DNA of 64,000 nucleotides from Apoda limacodes (lineage: Eukaryota; Arthropoda; Insecta; Lepidoptera; Limacodidae), in NCBI GenBank assembly GCA_946406115.1, contig OX291551.1:4278001-4342000 (forward strand). The letters are read 5' to 3'. Of the stretch, positions 1 through 12,399 are shown one piece after another. The notes below the pieces were generated by a model that worked only from the letters and a program-made list of their open reading frames with translations, was not told where the DNA came from and did not search any database. The position numbers and the translations under genes are program-made. Positions within the stretch are counted from its first letter, which is position 1, and the number at the start of each line of letters is the position of its first letter.

Positions 1-424
1 AAGTTCAATCCCTGCCATTATTATAAACTTGTATAATTTTGGGTAAGTATCAGAGTTTCGAACTATTTCCTGGATATCTCCACTGTTTTTGTAAACATTC
101 AAAAAGTCGTCAATCATAATTAATCTAGCCATCGTTAAATAAGTACACTTAAAAAATATGTTGTCTATTGTTTGATCTTCAGTATTGCAAAAATTACAAA
201 TAGATGATGAAATAATTCTCATTCTGGTTAATATTGCATTAATTTTACAATTACCAAGCCTTAATCTAGATATAGTTGTATAAAACTTTCCTCCCATGTA
301 TTTATTAGATTTAACAAACCAAGGAGTGAAAGACATTTTATCTTTCAAAATAGAAGAATGCCATAAACCTTTTCCACTATTTACTATTTGAGTTTTTTGA
401 TGTATCCACTCTTTTTTTAATTTT
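1..424 (-). pseudogene. LINE reverse transcriptase C-terminus (zinc-binding region), cut by window edge
   Basis: The minus strand reads through without a stop for about 140 codons and gives TISRLRLG, then CNFC, EDQTIDN and FFKC. This is the Arg-rich plus CxxC...H/N...C pattern that follows RT and RNase H domains in many non-LTR retrotransposons. It has no Met start and its upstream end is the MITE at 425, so it is an internal fragment. The frame is unbroken, so it is fairly young or recently derived. The clade cannot be named from this piece. Confidence 0.7.
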
Positions 425-854
425 GAAGTGAAAACTTCTTTAGCGGCGTTGTGCACTTTTTTTGTGATGGGTAAAAAATGTTAAACTCGCGTCAGGACAC
501 GTGACCTGATCGAAAATTCGTAAGATGGGTAAAAAATGTTAAACTCGCGTCAGGATACGTGATCTGCTCGAAAATTCGTAAGACGTATCCCCCTATCTTT
601 CTACCGTGCGGCGAAAATGTATGCCTGCGCCGGCTGTTTCGTTTTGTTAGTATATGGCGATTATGAGTAGTACAGGGAGGTTGGATATGGGATTTTAATT
701 CTATGACAGATTGAGATGTCAAATATACTACGTCAAAAAAGTAAATAAACAAACATTCAAAGAGAATATAATATACTACCAAACATTATTATTTATAATA
801 AATAAATATGTATACGAAGTGATGTGAAGTAAATAGCTAGTATGTTTTCACTTC
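425..854 (+). mobile_element. MITE-like element, copy 1 of 3
   Basis: It starts with GAAGTGAAAACTT and ends with GTTTTCACTTC, near-perfect inverted ends. It shares most of its length with 14691-15050 (opposite strand) and 33361-33688. This copy has a 58-bp direct duplication (466-523 and 524-581). It abuts the LINE fragment at 1-424 and may be inserted in it. No coding capacity is seen. Confidence 0.7.
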
Positions 855-1699
855 TGCCGGCACTCCCGGATTGCAACCCGTTTTTTTTGCTTCCAAACAT
901 TAATAAAATCAGACTGCGGTATAGCAATTCTGCTAGCAAAAAAGTTATCGTCGCTTTCATGTACTCTGTGATCATAATTGGTAATGGCCGTGGCTAAGTA
1001 ATCCGTTCGTCAATGGCTACGGTCCAGCAAACAACCACAAAATACCACGCATTAAGTTGGCTTTTGTTGTAGTTAAACATCTGGACCCGTAGTCGAACTT
1101 TGTCAGTGACAGTTGAGGTTTTTGTACTTTCGTAAACTGTAGATTTCTGGCTTTTAACTGTGTTTTTAAGCAAAGATAAAGCAATTTTAAATCTAGTTCA
1201 ACGAATATAATACACAACAAAATTCAAGTATTTATTTACGCGCTGACATTTGACAGTGACAGATAAAAAGAAAATCCATGCGATGAGCAGTAATTATTCG
1301 TAGTCAGTTGGTTTAAGTTGGATTATTTTAGATTCACGTCGTCGTCGTGGACCCGTGGTTGTAACGTCACTTGGTCATATTTGGTCGAATATTGTCGTTG
1401 TTTATTGTACCTGGACCGCACTCTATACTGAGCATTTTTTTAGTAGTCTTTCAGTGTTGCCAAAAACACTTTAAGCGAATGTCGCTAGACAGAATGCTGA
1501 AAAGCCGCTAGATAATAAAAGTTTCTTTGAATTATGTATTCTAATAAAATTTAACACCAATATTTAGTTATTTGAGAAAAGGGGCTCGCCCGTTGAGATA
1601 CTTATACATACATATAGATAAAAAGCGTAAATCCAATATTTAACGCTATGTTCCAAAACCCATACACATGTTCTCACACTTTAGAACCGAAATGGTCGC
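855..1699. other. No gene recognised
   Basis: AT-rich sequence. The first ~35 bases (GCCGGCACTCCCGG) match the sequence that also follows MITE copy 3. There is a GTCGTCGTCGTGG stretch at about 1338. No exon, splice pair or known repeat was recognised. Confidence 0.4.
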
Positions 1700-1960
1700 T
1701 TACAGTGTTAAGTGCGGTTTCAGAGATACTTCCTCCCGCGAACGCTTGGTTGTGGAATGAACTCCCTGCCAAGGTTTTCTCTAAGGACTACAGAACGGGG
1801 TTCTTCAAGAAATAAGTTATTGGATTTTTGTAGGGTCGGCAAAGCGCGAGTGATACCCCTGGTGTTCCAAGCTTCCATAAGCTACGATGATCGCTTACCA
1901 TCAGGCGAACCGTAAGCTTATTTGCCACCGGAGTGAAGTAAAAAATCTACTTTATTTCGA
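1700..1960 (+). mobile_element. LINE 3' fragment: RT C-terminus plus 3' UTR
   Basis: Reads (with breaks) as the end of a LINE ORF2: FLPRT, then WNELPAKVF, SKDYRTGFF and LTIRRT. The same tail recurs at 33020-33125, 34250-34345, 51245-51375 and, inverted, at 56030-56215 and about 30890-30935. It is 5'-truncated and frameshifted. Confidence 0.65.
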
Positions 1961-2132
1961 AAGGGATTTGACAGTTACTTGTTACACTGACAGGAGTAAA
2001 TTTTAACCTTTTCTATGGCATTGTAAAGAAATCAACTTGACAGTTGGGAAATCACTCTACCCAGGACCTCCCAAAACCACTTCTTTAACTTCTCGTTGAA
2101 TTTGGAACACACCCTAAATTTATAAAGTAACA

Positions 2133-3019
2133 ATTTTTTTTATCGATTGATTTTATTTGCAAAATCGATAACTGACACTGATGCAGCTATTACTGCTCCA
2201 TCGGAATTTCTGAAAAAGTCTCAGCCCATGCAGCGCCCAGCGCTCAAGGGCTCCCGCGGGGGGAGCCTTGACTTTTTGTCGCTCTTGGGGTGGTCCCTTT
2301 GACCGGCGTGAGCCTCGAACCCGAACGTTTTTACCTGGAGCGCCAGGAGGGGAGTTCCCCGTTAGCGGGCTGAAGGTCCGTGCGTTCGAGCGGAGGTCGT
2401 CGAGACTAGTCTCGTACGTGCTGAGGCTTTGGAGGGTCTAGAGTCTATAGAGGTTGTGTTTAGACAACTGAAAATAGACGACACTGGCATTAGCATGGGG
2501 CGGATGCAAGTGGTGGTGTAAAGAGTCAGCTTATTTCTAAGCGTCATATTACTGTACTTGCCTTGACTTCAAAAGTGGCTCGGTCTCTAACTATTTTGGT
2601 GTGATCACGGAAGTTCACACCGAGATATTTGGCCTTGTTTTGCCGAGAATGGGACGGCCGAAAAGTGAAAGGGAAGATGGTCGCGGAGGGCGGCCAATGG
2701 TGAAGTGAACGGCAGAGCTTTTGTCGGGATTCACTTCGATTCTCCATTTCCGAAATGCCTAAGGATAGCCTTGCGGATTGGAGTATCTTAGTGGTTCGAC
2801 TCACTTGCCTGTCGGTGGTGTAAATAACGATGTCGTCCGCGAAGAGGGCTAGTTTTTGGGATGTCGTTGGTGTACAGAAGGTACAAAATAGGGGAGAGCA
2901 CGGACCCTTGTGGGACTGCTGCTTGTATAGGACGAGAGGACTTCGACTCTCAAGCGAAAACTGCGGTTTCACAAATAGTCTTGTATGATGAGTACGAGGC
3001 GGTCTGACAACTGATAGTT
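2133..3019 (-). pseudogene. Jockey-type LINE, 3' part (copy 2)
   Basis: Minus-strand copy of the Jockey element at 25.4-29.5 kb. It matches the pol region around FADD (LFADDIVIYTTDRQVS) down to the RT C-terminal part, then a 3' UTR and an A-rich tail at 2133-2145. It has frameshifts and stops. It continues at 3938-4024 after the CR1-like insert. This copy keeps the 3' end that the larger copy has lost. Confidence 0.8.
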
Positions 3020-3937
3020 AGATAGATAGATAAATACTTTATTTATTGAACACCAACATGTTTTCATTTACATAAAGCGAATAAAAGTAGACAAAAGTAT
3101 ACAATTAGGCGGTCTTATCGCTTCAAAGCGATTTCTACCAGAAGAGGGTAGAGGCTAATAACAAAATTAATCAGAGGTAGGTGAACCAAAATAAAAATTA
3201 AATAGTTACAAGTAAAGGAATATCTTAAACTACACTTTAATATCTACATACAATATCAATACATAAAATAAATACATATAAGTCATATATAAATATCTAT
3301 AATTCAAATAAATATACTTTTATATGCTTTGATACTTACAGTGATCCGCTAATGTCAGTAAAATGAGATTTGACAAGGCGTTTAAAAGTATCAGGAGATT
3401 GGGCTTTTCTAATTAATAAAGGCAGAGAATTCCAGAGTTTAATGGCTTGAATAGTAAAAGATTTGTTGTAAAAGTTAGGGGAATGAGCAGGTGGTTTTAA
3501 AAGGAGTGGAGTGGAGGGACGAAGGTTGGAATTACAACTGCCTATAAATTGGATATGATCTTTAAGGTATGCAGGCGCTGACGTATTGAATAAAATGCTG
3601 TACAGAAGTGTAAGAACATGTATATTCCGGCGAATACGGATTGGATGCCACTTGAGCTCTTGGCGAAAGTAGGAAACACGGTCATATTTGTACATCATTC
3701 ATGGTCATGAAACGTATACATAGATTCTGTAGACATTCAAGTTTATTTAATTGGTCCTCAGTGAGAAAGTAGCTGGCGTCAGCGTAATCGAGAATCGGAT
3801 GAAGTAATGTCTGCGCAAGAGCAATTTTAGTGGGAATAGGGAGAAAATTACGTAAACGTCTTAAAGAACTTACAGTTGCGTATAACTTCCGACTTAATTC
3901 TTGTAAATGAGGTGTCCAAGAAAGAGTACGGTCAATA
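3020..3937 (-). mobile_element. CR1-like LINE 3' fragment inserted in Jockey copy 2
   Basis: A 120-codon ORF (3698-3336, minus) reads ELKWHPIRIRRNIHV, NTSAPAYL, then FTIQAIKLWNSLP. These are the C-terminal motifs of CR1/Daphne-type reverse transcriptases. The 3' end is a GATA-type short tandem repeat (3020-3032), typical of elements without poly-A. The 6-bp ATAGTT occurs on both sides (3014-3019 and 3938-3943) as a target duplication. Confidence 0.8.
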
Positions 3938-4024
3938 ATAGTTGTACAGTTTATAAATTAAACCGTTGTGCCAGACTTTGTGGAAGGCTTTCGCTACATC
4001 GAAAAAGGCAGCGCCCGAGTGGTT
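3938..4024 (-). pseudogene. Jockey copy 2, 5' remnant beyond the nested insert
   Basis: Near-identical to the reverse complement of about 28755-28840 (the VFFDVAKAFDKVWHNGL motif block of the RT). It joins exactly to 3013-3019 if the CR1-like insert is removed. Homology stops at about 4024, where the copy was 5'-truncated. Confidence 0.8.
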
Positions 4025-4639
4025 AAGAGTGTTATCGGTAAACGAGCCGCCCCCTTACAAACTCCCGATTGGCACGCATAAAATAATGTGCGCGACACAC
4101 ACTCTTCGGAAATTGATTATATTGAAAAGTAATATAAAACATTTGCTTTTTATAACTGTATTTTGGTGACTAAGAGTCTTTCTACAAATAGCGTATATTG
4201 TTTAAGTTGTTATAGTTATAGTATCCTGACTAGATGGTGTTAAATTAGTTTTAATTTAGGTTTCTAAGTTGTGTGAATTAATTTTGATTTCCTATTCTAT
4301 ACAAATACATTTAACTAAATATTTTTATGAACTGCAAATGTACACAATGATAAAGTTATAAATTATTAAGTTTTTTTATTTATTTATTTTTAGAAATATA
4401 AGAAATTGCAAGCGCATTGACAACCAACCAAATTTTGCGTACCTTGCTTATGATTTTATTTTGTTTAACTGTTATAGTTTTAAATTGTAATTTTAAAATC
4501 TTTTAAATTTAGATTTTGTATTTTAAGTAGGTATACGTATAAGTACGCTTACATAATCTACAACCGGCAGATAGAGGAAACTTAGGTTCTTATTTGTTTA
4601 GGAAATTAAGTTTTATTGTAATATTTATTTTTAATTTCA

Positions 4640-7345
4640 CATGTTATATTTATTTATTTTTAATAATAGTGATAGTATATCCAGTGACCATTTTATGTTG
4701 TTTTCTTCTGTTGATGGATTGAATAATGATAATAGTTTTCACACTGTCTCTTCTCTCAGCGTCACTTTGGCTTCAACATTTTTAGACTCTCTGAAAAACT
4801 TTAATGTCATTCACATAAATGCACAAAGTGATCTAGCTCAATTTCCAGATTTGCTAGCATCTTTTGATACTAAAAACATACACGTCATACTTATTTCTGA
4901 GTTCAGGTTGAAGTCTGATTACCATCGACCTCGTACTTTTTACCAGGGTTTCTTTTAATACGTCATGATACTCATGATCGTATTAAATAAAGGTGGTGGT
5001 GGGGTTGCAATCTATCTCCGCTCAGATATTCATTTTCATCATCATCATCCATCATCAATACATCCGCTCAATCTCCAACCTCTGCAGCAAATATATTTTT
5101 ATTGAAATATTTCCTTCTCATACCAAGATTCTTTCATTTCACTGACCGTCCCTTCGTGTAAACTATTTTACCACATTAGAAACCCTTCTTGAAAATCTCA
5201 CTCCTTTATACCAATGTACTATTATTATAGCTGATATTAATACCTGTTTAATCAAGGATGTCAGTCGATTTAGTCAACGTAAGTCCATCGTAGATGGCTG
5301 TAACTTATACAAATGCTTATAAAATCCTAAATGCAACTCGCTCTTTCCCAAATAGTGTCCCTTGTCTTTTAGATCTAATCATAGTCTCTTCTTTAAAACA
5401 AGTTTCAAAAAATTGTCAGTGCGATGCTGATACCTTTTTCTATCATGATTTAGTTTATCTATTCTATAAAGTTCGCCCTCCGAAAGCTAAGTTGGGAATA
5501 CTTTAGCAGCGCAATTTCGGTGGGATTGACGTAAATTGACTAACTGGCGTTGCTAGCAAAATGGACTGGGATAATGTAACTACCGCATCTACTACCAACG
5601 AAAAGGTGAACATGTTCAACTCAATGCTTATTAAACTTTATGATGCACAAGATCCTATTCGCCAAATGAGAGTAAGGCATCCTCCGGCACTGTGGGTTAG
5701 TGATGAAATTAAAGCTCTAATGAAAAAAAACATAACTAGGGCAAAATACAAAACCAATCTAACTAAAAGTAATTGTTCTAAATATAAAGCCATAAGGAAT
5801 CGCTGTAATAGCATGTTTAGCGACGCACAACTACGCCATACCCACAAATCCATTGAGACCGGTGATCTAGCAAAAGTCTGGAATATTTTTAAATCATTGG
5901 GAGTTGGTTAGAATGAGTATTCCACTATTTCTCACGATGTTGATATTGACTCGCTAAACCAACATTTTTCTTCTTCAGTTGTTTTTGATAGCAACCAAAA
6001 ATCGGTTACTTTAGATTTCCTTTCATTAACACCAGCTCCTGATTTTCCTTAATTTACTTTTCGCCCGTTTACTGATAGTGGTGTTAAGAAGAATATTTTA
6101 TCCATTTTCTCAAATACCATTGGAAATAACTGTATTAGTCGTAATATGATCATCCCAATACTTGATATTATTACTCCTATCATTAATCATATCTTTAACC
6201 ATTTTTCCATTGTTTCCAAACAACTAAGTTGTTTCCTATCAATAAATAAACAATTAAATCCTTTCCAATCTGGTTGCCGTCCTGATCATAGTCCGACTAC
6301 TGCAATCATTAAAGTCGCTAAAGATATCCGCTTAGGAATATAAAGAAAAAATCTCACAGTTTTGTTATTACTTGACTTCAGTACATTATTGAGGATCATG
6401 TGTTCGCTTAAAATATCTCCTATAGTAATTGGCTGGTCTCATAGTTACTTGTGTGGACGTCGACAGCGTATTAAGGCTGATGATCTTTTTTCTGATTGGT
6501 GCGATATTAACGTCGGCGCCCCGCAGGGTGGCGTGTTGTCTCCTCTCCTGTTTGCTGTTTTCATTTACTCTGTTACCTGTCAGATTTCTTCTCACTACCA
6601 TCTCTATGCAGACGATCTCAAACTTCAATTGAAGAACCCAATATGGCAATCAATAAAAGAAATTTATCACATATTGTGACATGGAGTAAAAAATATGGCT
6701 TTGCTTTAAATCCTATAAAAACGCAAGCAATAATTTTTTTTTCCTGAGAGAATATACCTTCCATTTATTAAAGCTCGAATGGTATAACCATACCTTTTAT
6801 AGCAATACTGTGAAAAATCTGGGAATCGGTATCGACTGAACAATGTCCACACACAGATTAAAGGAATCAGCAGAAAATTGTTCGGCGCTTCAAAATCATT
6901 GCAACGATTACGCAGCTTTTTGCCTATCCCCACTAAATTTGCTGATGTTAGCTCAAACTATAGCTATCTCGATTTTACTGAGGAGCAAATTAATAAGCTT
7001 GAGTGACTTCAAAGTTTGTGTATTAGATTCATAATTAGTTTACGCAAATATGACCATGTTTCCGAATGCCGTACTAAGCTCAAGTGGCTCCCAATTCGCG
7101 TTCGCCGGAATACTCATATTTTATTTCTGATTTTCAACAACTTATTCAGTTCTTCAGCCCCTGAATCTGAAAGAACAATTCGAGTTTCACGGCACATCAG
7201 CTCTTAGAGTAACAACTAGTTTATACCTGAAAATACCGATACACCAGTCTCATACATACAGAAATTCATTTATAGTTAAAGCAATTAAGCTTTCTAATTA
7301 GTTATTCATTGAAATAAATCAAGCACGTTCTCTTGGTGGTTTTTT
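4640..7345 (+). pseudogene. Decayed CR1-like LINE ORF2 (endonuclease and RT)
   Basis: In order with many stops and shifts: endonuclease start (FNVIHINAQSDLAQFPDLL, 4800-4960), endonuclease-RT linker (LWVSDEIKALMKKN, 5561-5911), RT motifs (NPFQSGCRPDHSPTTAIIK at about 6250-6320; LLLDFS; GAPQGGVLSPLLFAVFI; YADDLKL at about 6606), and the C-terminal LKWLPIRVRRNTHIL (7080-7130) and KAIKL blocks. The C-terminus matches the CR1-like fragment at 3336-3698, so the two are related. RT catalytic YADD is still readable but the ORF is destroyed. Longest open piece is 116 codons. Confidence 0.82.
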
Positions 7346-7454
7346 TAAATACTTATCAAGGCTTATTTTCTTCAATCTTAAACTATCACCGCGACATAAA
7401 ATTTGTTAATTTGTACATATGTATATGTAAATATAGGTATATAGGTAGTAACTG

Positions 7455-7765
7455 GAAGACCGAGCTTTGCTCCTTTTTTTATAACAACGCCATCTATTGT
7501 CAAGTAGCTTCAGTGTTGCTATGTCGGTAAAAATAATAGTATTACTACTCGCCAATAGATGTCAGGATGAGTCATATTTTTCAGTTTATCATTGCCTGAA
7601 AACACGGATAAAACAACGTTTTCTAAAAATGAAACCTAGCTAGATCGATTTATTTCCCCCGAAACCTCCCGCACATTAAATTTTATGAAAATCGTTTGAG
7701 CCGCTTCCGAGATTCAGATTATATATATACAAGAATTGCTCGTCTAAAAGTATAAGATAGGTATA
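7455..7765 (+). mobile_element. RTE-like LINE 3' UTR/tail
   Basis: Contains GACCGAGCTTTGCTC, CGCCATCTATTGTCAAGTAG, AACACGGATAAAAC and a tail of GAGCCGCTTCCGAG, then AAGAATTGCTCGT and TAAGATAG. The head matches 24826-24930 and the tail matches 29519-29690. Confidence 0.6.
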
Positions 7766-9219
7766 TATTTATAAATTTATAGATATGTATATACTGTAAT
7801 ATTTTGTTTTCATGTACATATGTGCATATTAGTATTTAGCATGCTTATAATATTTAATTTACTGTTATTTTTTTTCATGTGCACACCCTATTCTGGTAAA
7901 GTACTTTTAAAATCCCTTTCCCATGGTTTTTCTGGGAGAGATCGCTCAATTAGCGATAAGAACATTATACTGTACTGCATTAATTTTCGTTGCAATGTAA
8001 ATTTATCCAAAATCTGTAAATATTTGTGCAATAAAGTATTTGTATTGGATTTTATTTGTAGGTACATTAACAGAACCTCTTCAGTTTCCTAGTTAATTCT
8101 CCGATTTTTAGAAATTCGTTGTTAATCCATAATTTCAGTTGAAAATTATCTCTGACCGTAAAATCTCAAAAACATGCAATAATTTATTCTGTGACTTCAG
8201 TTAACAACGCGTCTTGCTGCTCATAATCAAACTTTTACAGTGTTAATCAGCTTGTTACACACAATCTTATATTAGCACTTATCTAGCCCACATAATTATT
8301 GTGGGTGAATTTATATGATGCAAAATAAAGCAAACTGTTATAAATTAGATCACATGTAAACTTTGATGAGTTGGAGCTGTATGCTTGTACTAGCATAGGC
8401 CAGTAATCTACTAATGAAGTCATATAAGATTCTGAAAGACGTTTTAACGCCCCGTAGGTAGCAATTATAACATAAACGGATAGACACTAGGACGTTAGAT
8501 TTTGTAATAAGTAATGATTATAGGTTGTTTCCACGGATCTCTAAGAACCAATTCCTATAGAAAGGTGGCTGGCAGTTCATTGGGTACAATATTTTTGTAT
8601 AATTATATATCCGAGTATATAATTTAGTTAAAAAATATAAAATAATAAGTCATATTTTAAAAGCACGTTAAAATTTTAGTCTATTTCATATAATATTTGA
8701 CAATAAACTTGCTTTCCCAATCAAATGTTACGGACGAGTAGGGAAAAAAGAGTTTTTACTGCAGAAAAATACTATGTATTAAATGAAAAATGGATCTCGT
8801 ACAAACAATACCAAATTTCTACACAAACAGCGTGGAGCGGTTAAAATATTTTAAATTTTACCACGTGTGAATTTTCAATATCATGGAAGCGATAAAAAGA
8901 TCCCGGTCTGTAGTTTATGCTGCAAAATATGTAACACCCACTTTAAAAATCAGCCAATGTTCAGCTCTTGGGGTGACAGTTACCCTTATTAATTTTTAAA
9001 TAATACCAATAAAATGCAATTAGATGCAGTAACTCAGCTAATAGCTGTTTGATTTGTGCCCAAATCAGAGTTATATCAGGTGAAATAGCGTTCCTAACGC
9101 TATTATTCAGTTAAAGATTATATTGTAGACAGTAATTCAGCTGATAGACAGTAGCTTGGTGTTACTTGGGTTGACACCCATAGGTACATTTAATGTCGGC
9201 TTTACATATTCGAATACTA
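7766..9219. other. No gene recognised
   Basis: AT-rich sequence with short chance ORFs (for example 7820-8092) that resemble no family I know and lack flanking splice signals. Confidence 0.4.
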
Positions 9220-9276
9220 ACAGCCCAACGTGTAAAGTACTTGTGTATTATTGAGTATTGGAGGACGTTGGGCTGT
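9220..9276. repeat. Hairpin, 12-bp perfect arms
   Basis: ACAGCCCAACGT (9220-9231) is the exact reverse complement of ACGTTGGGCTGT (9265-9276), with a 33-nt loop. The flanks also pair loosely (AATGTCGGC / TGTCGGCAT occur on both sides). It could be the end of a small palindromic MITE. Confidence 0.65.
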
Positions 9277-9928
9277 CGGATGAATATCTAGTGTCGGCAT
9301 AAATTTAAACATTTGGAAATACGAAACTTGAAAGACGTGATTCCAATGACAGCTGTCGCAGAGCTCATCTATATTTTAAAAACTAATAGTAAAGGATTTT
9401 TTGTCAGAAACGGATGGGCAAAAGGTCTTCTCGGCCCATACAGCCCTTTCAAACTTAGTTAGGTACTTAAAATTATTTTTTGCTGAATTTATATAGATCA
9501 CTGATACATTTTTGGAGTGCAGAAAATTATGGTTTTCGGGGATCAAAATAGAAATTTATATTATTAAAGCTGCCACACTTTTTTTATCGACATAACTTTT
9601 AATACGTACTTAACACATATAATGTGCTATGAAATCAAAAAGGCAGGAACTAAAAATATAGGTATATCAAATTTATTTTTTTGCTGGAATTGCTATTTGA
9701 AATTATTTACCTGCTTAAATGTACCTGTGAAAATAATCATTCGTTAAAGGAAAACACCGCGAGGAAATCTGCGTATTTTATGTCAAAAAGACTTCCACAA
9801 TGAAATCCACAATTAGTACTGGACCCGGCTCACGTACTATAACTTATTCTGTGCCCATGTTATGGCACTATGGCCCAAATCGCCTTCGCCTACAGCAAAT
9901 TATATTGAGGAGGTATAAGGGCTGGTAA
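9277..9928. other. No gene recognised
   Basis: AT-rich, with no ORF of note. It ends at the TAA target duplication of the TIR element that follows. Confidence 0.4.
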
Positions 9929-11159
9929 GAGTCCGTCCATTAATCACGTGAGGCTCGAAAGGGGGGGGGGGAGAGGTTCGGCGAAAATCACGAAACATCA
10001 GGAGGTGGGTGTAGTAAGATATCACGTGTATTTATTATTTTGACAAACGTGCGATTTTTAAAATTGATTCCACTGCCCTATTGTAAGTTTCAGAATAGAA
10101 AAAAATAACATAGCTTTCTGCATTCTTAAACTAACAAATTACTGTATTTGTTTTAAGATATCTGTTAAAACATCGCTTTAAAAAAATAACGGCCGAACCT
10201 CTCGTTTTTTTTATTTTTAATTAATTTCTTATCAACTAGTTGCGGGAACATAATTTATTTCATGAAATGTTAAGTAAACTATAAAGCTAGAAAATTACTG
10301 TAATAGAATTTTTATATCTTATGTGATGTAAGTGTTTTTAATTATTTTCCACTTTTTACGCTAAGCTGTTGGTCTATCTATAATCAATTTTAGCCACTAA
10401 AAAATGAGCTCTATTGGAGATTGACATTGTCGATTTGTATCAATATATCAAATGTATATACGCGTTGAAAGCCCTCTTAACTCGCTGTTGCAACGAACGA
10501 AGTCGCCCCAGTCACCAGTTATTTTGGCGCCGAATACATGTAAAAACCGTTACCTCGTATGTTTTGTACTAAAACAAAATATGTCTAAATTAGGTGATCT
10601 GTATAAAGACCTATTTGCAGAATATAAGAAAGGAAAAACCTAATCCGAGCAATAATAGTCTAGAGATGCACAATGTTCGTCCTCGCGTCGAATCTAGAGA
10701 GATTCTCTGCGTAGTGCGAGAAAATAATGACACCGAGTGGCTTGATAAAACCGACGTTGATCTTCATCAAAGCACAGTGCCAACAACTGACTTGCAAGAT
10801 GCTTATCCAGTTGTGAAGAAAGTCTTGCTTATCCGTGGTCCCAGGATAATGTACTAGTACAATATATGTTTTTCGCATGATTACACCATTCCATTAATAT
10901 TATTATTATCCCAGTCAAAAACAACCTGCAACCATTCTGTCTAAACATTTTTATCCTGGTCCTTCATTTTCTAGAATTAAATTAGATTAAAATTTATACC
11001 TGTATTTAAAGGTAATATTCTAAAAAATTTTAGATTCTTTGTAGGTACTAAAAAATACACGTGATTTTTAGGGGGAGAGGGGGGATTAGTTTTAAACCTC
11101 ACCACGTATCACGTTAAAAAATACTAAAAAAAACATCACATGATTAATGGACGGATCCC
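9929..11159. mobile_element. 1.2-kb TIR DNA element, PIF/Harbinger-like by target site
   Basis: Left end GAGTCCGTCCATTAATCACG and right end (reversed) GGGATCCGTCCATTAATCAT are inverted repeats. Subterminal G-rich runs (9960-9972 and, in the same orientation, 11070-11084) and CACGTG-type motifs are shared by both ends. TAA flanks both sides (9926-9928, 11160-11162), as in PIF/Harbinger transposition. Two short overlapping ORFs (10452-10643, 10594-10857) show no transposase motif I recognise, so it is probably non-autonomous. Confidence 0.65.
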
Positions 11160-11204
11160 TAACGAATCCTTGGATATTATTTGTGTAACGAATCACCCCT
11201 GATC

Positions 11205-11530
11205 CTAAACTCAAATTCAAATCAAACTTTATTCAACTAGATTTCTAACAACACTTTTGTGTTGAAAACTATTGTAGTGTTGCTGTATTGGAGGGCTGCC
11301 GTCTAAATAAGGTGTTAAGCAGTTTACAAATTACTACTTACAACTTGAAGTAGGTATAGGAGGGCAATGATTACTTAAAAAACTGGTTTTGATAATTTAT
11401 GTATCCGGTACAAAATTAAACTTATAGGTTATAGGTATAAACTTAAAATTAAAAAAAAAAAAAACAAGAATATAGCCTACTTAGCAGTGGATTTTATAAC
11501 AAAACAATACAATTGGGAATAGTAATGTAG
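11205..11530 (-). mobile_element. Probable LINE 3' end (minus)
   Basis: It opens with short CAAAT-type repeats followed by CTTTATTCAA, the reverse of an AATAAAG plus tandem-repeat tail, as at the ends of the CR1-like copies here. No coding part is left. Confidence 0.4.
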
Positions 11531-12194
11531 TAGATAGTTTTACTACCATGTTTACGTTGCGGTCGACGAATGGTCGATTTAGTTTGCTTTAAAATCCGCA
11601 ACTGTTAGATTGTGTTAGTGTACAGTTAAGGTGCGTTCTGTTCACTGTTTCAATGCGTTTAATGTCATAATCCAGTCAAGTTAAAAAGACATAAATTCTG
11701 TATGACACACTGTATAAATTTTGGCTCATTTTCTTTGGTTGGATTATTGGCAGTAAGCGCATAATGTACATTATGTCGGTTAACAAAACGCCACTTTTGT
11801 AAATATTTATGGGGAAATGTATTCACAATAATAATAATATTAAACTGTTATCTATAGGTGAATTCAAATCTGTTATTTTACGAAAAGCTTCATAAAAAGG
11901 CTGTAGTATTCTTCATATAATCTTCCTAAATATTATAATCCTTCATATAATATATATTCATTTTAAATATATCAATACCTAACTGATTGAAAACTACGTA
12001 CTTACAAAAAAAAACGACCAATAACTAGTTACATAAATAAAAACACTTAGAATTCTGTTCTAAATCACTTAAAATACCCTGAACACTGTGTTGACCAAAC
12101 ACCCCAAAACACCCAGAAATATCACATAACTGTTCATGACAGCCCGCTCACTGTGTGACGGCTTCCCTACGCTGCTTTCAGCCGGGGCCTCTAG
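11531..12194 (-). other. 3' flank and probable 3' UTR of Acy1-like
   Basis: No gene. The part next to the stop codon is less AT-rich than the rest and may be 3' UTR. No clear polyadenylation signal was found. Confidence 0.35.
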
Positions 12195-12399
12195 TCATAA
12201 GTTCCCCAAACTCTTCAGTATGCCAGTGTAAAAGTCGATTCCCCGTAGAAAGGTCTCAGCATTAAGATATTCGTTCGAACCATGGATTCGGGACACTGTG
12301 TGTGTTTTGGCTGTTAGACCAATGGCCGGGATACCCCGGTTCCTGAGCTGTACCATATCAGAAGTCGCTGGGCAGACGACTGGGATAATTGTAACGTCC
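12195..12399 (-). CDS. Acy1: Acy1-like exon 9: C-terminus and stop
   Basis: Residues 353-419 and TGA. It includes GIPAIGL, the last zinc ligand H391 and the terminal helix TFLRGIDFYTGILKSL, all in the places expected for ACY1. The family's usual TDxRYxR reads SDMVQLR, so the first Arg-Tyr pair is missing while the second Arg (R371) is kept. HDHDE, usual at the last ligand, reads HGSNE. No convincing AATAAA is visible close downstream. Confidence 0.93.
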
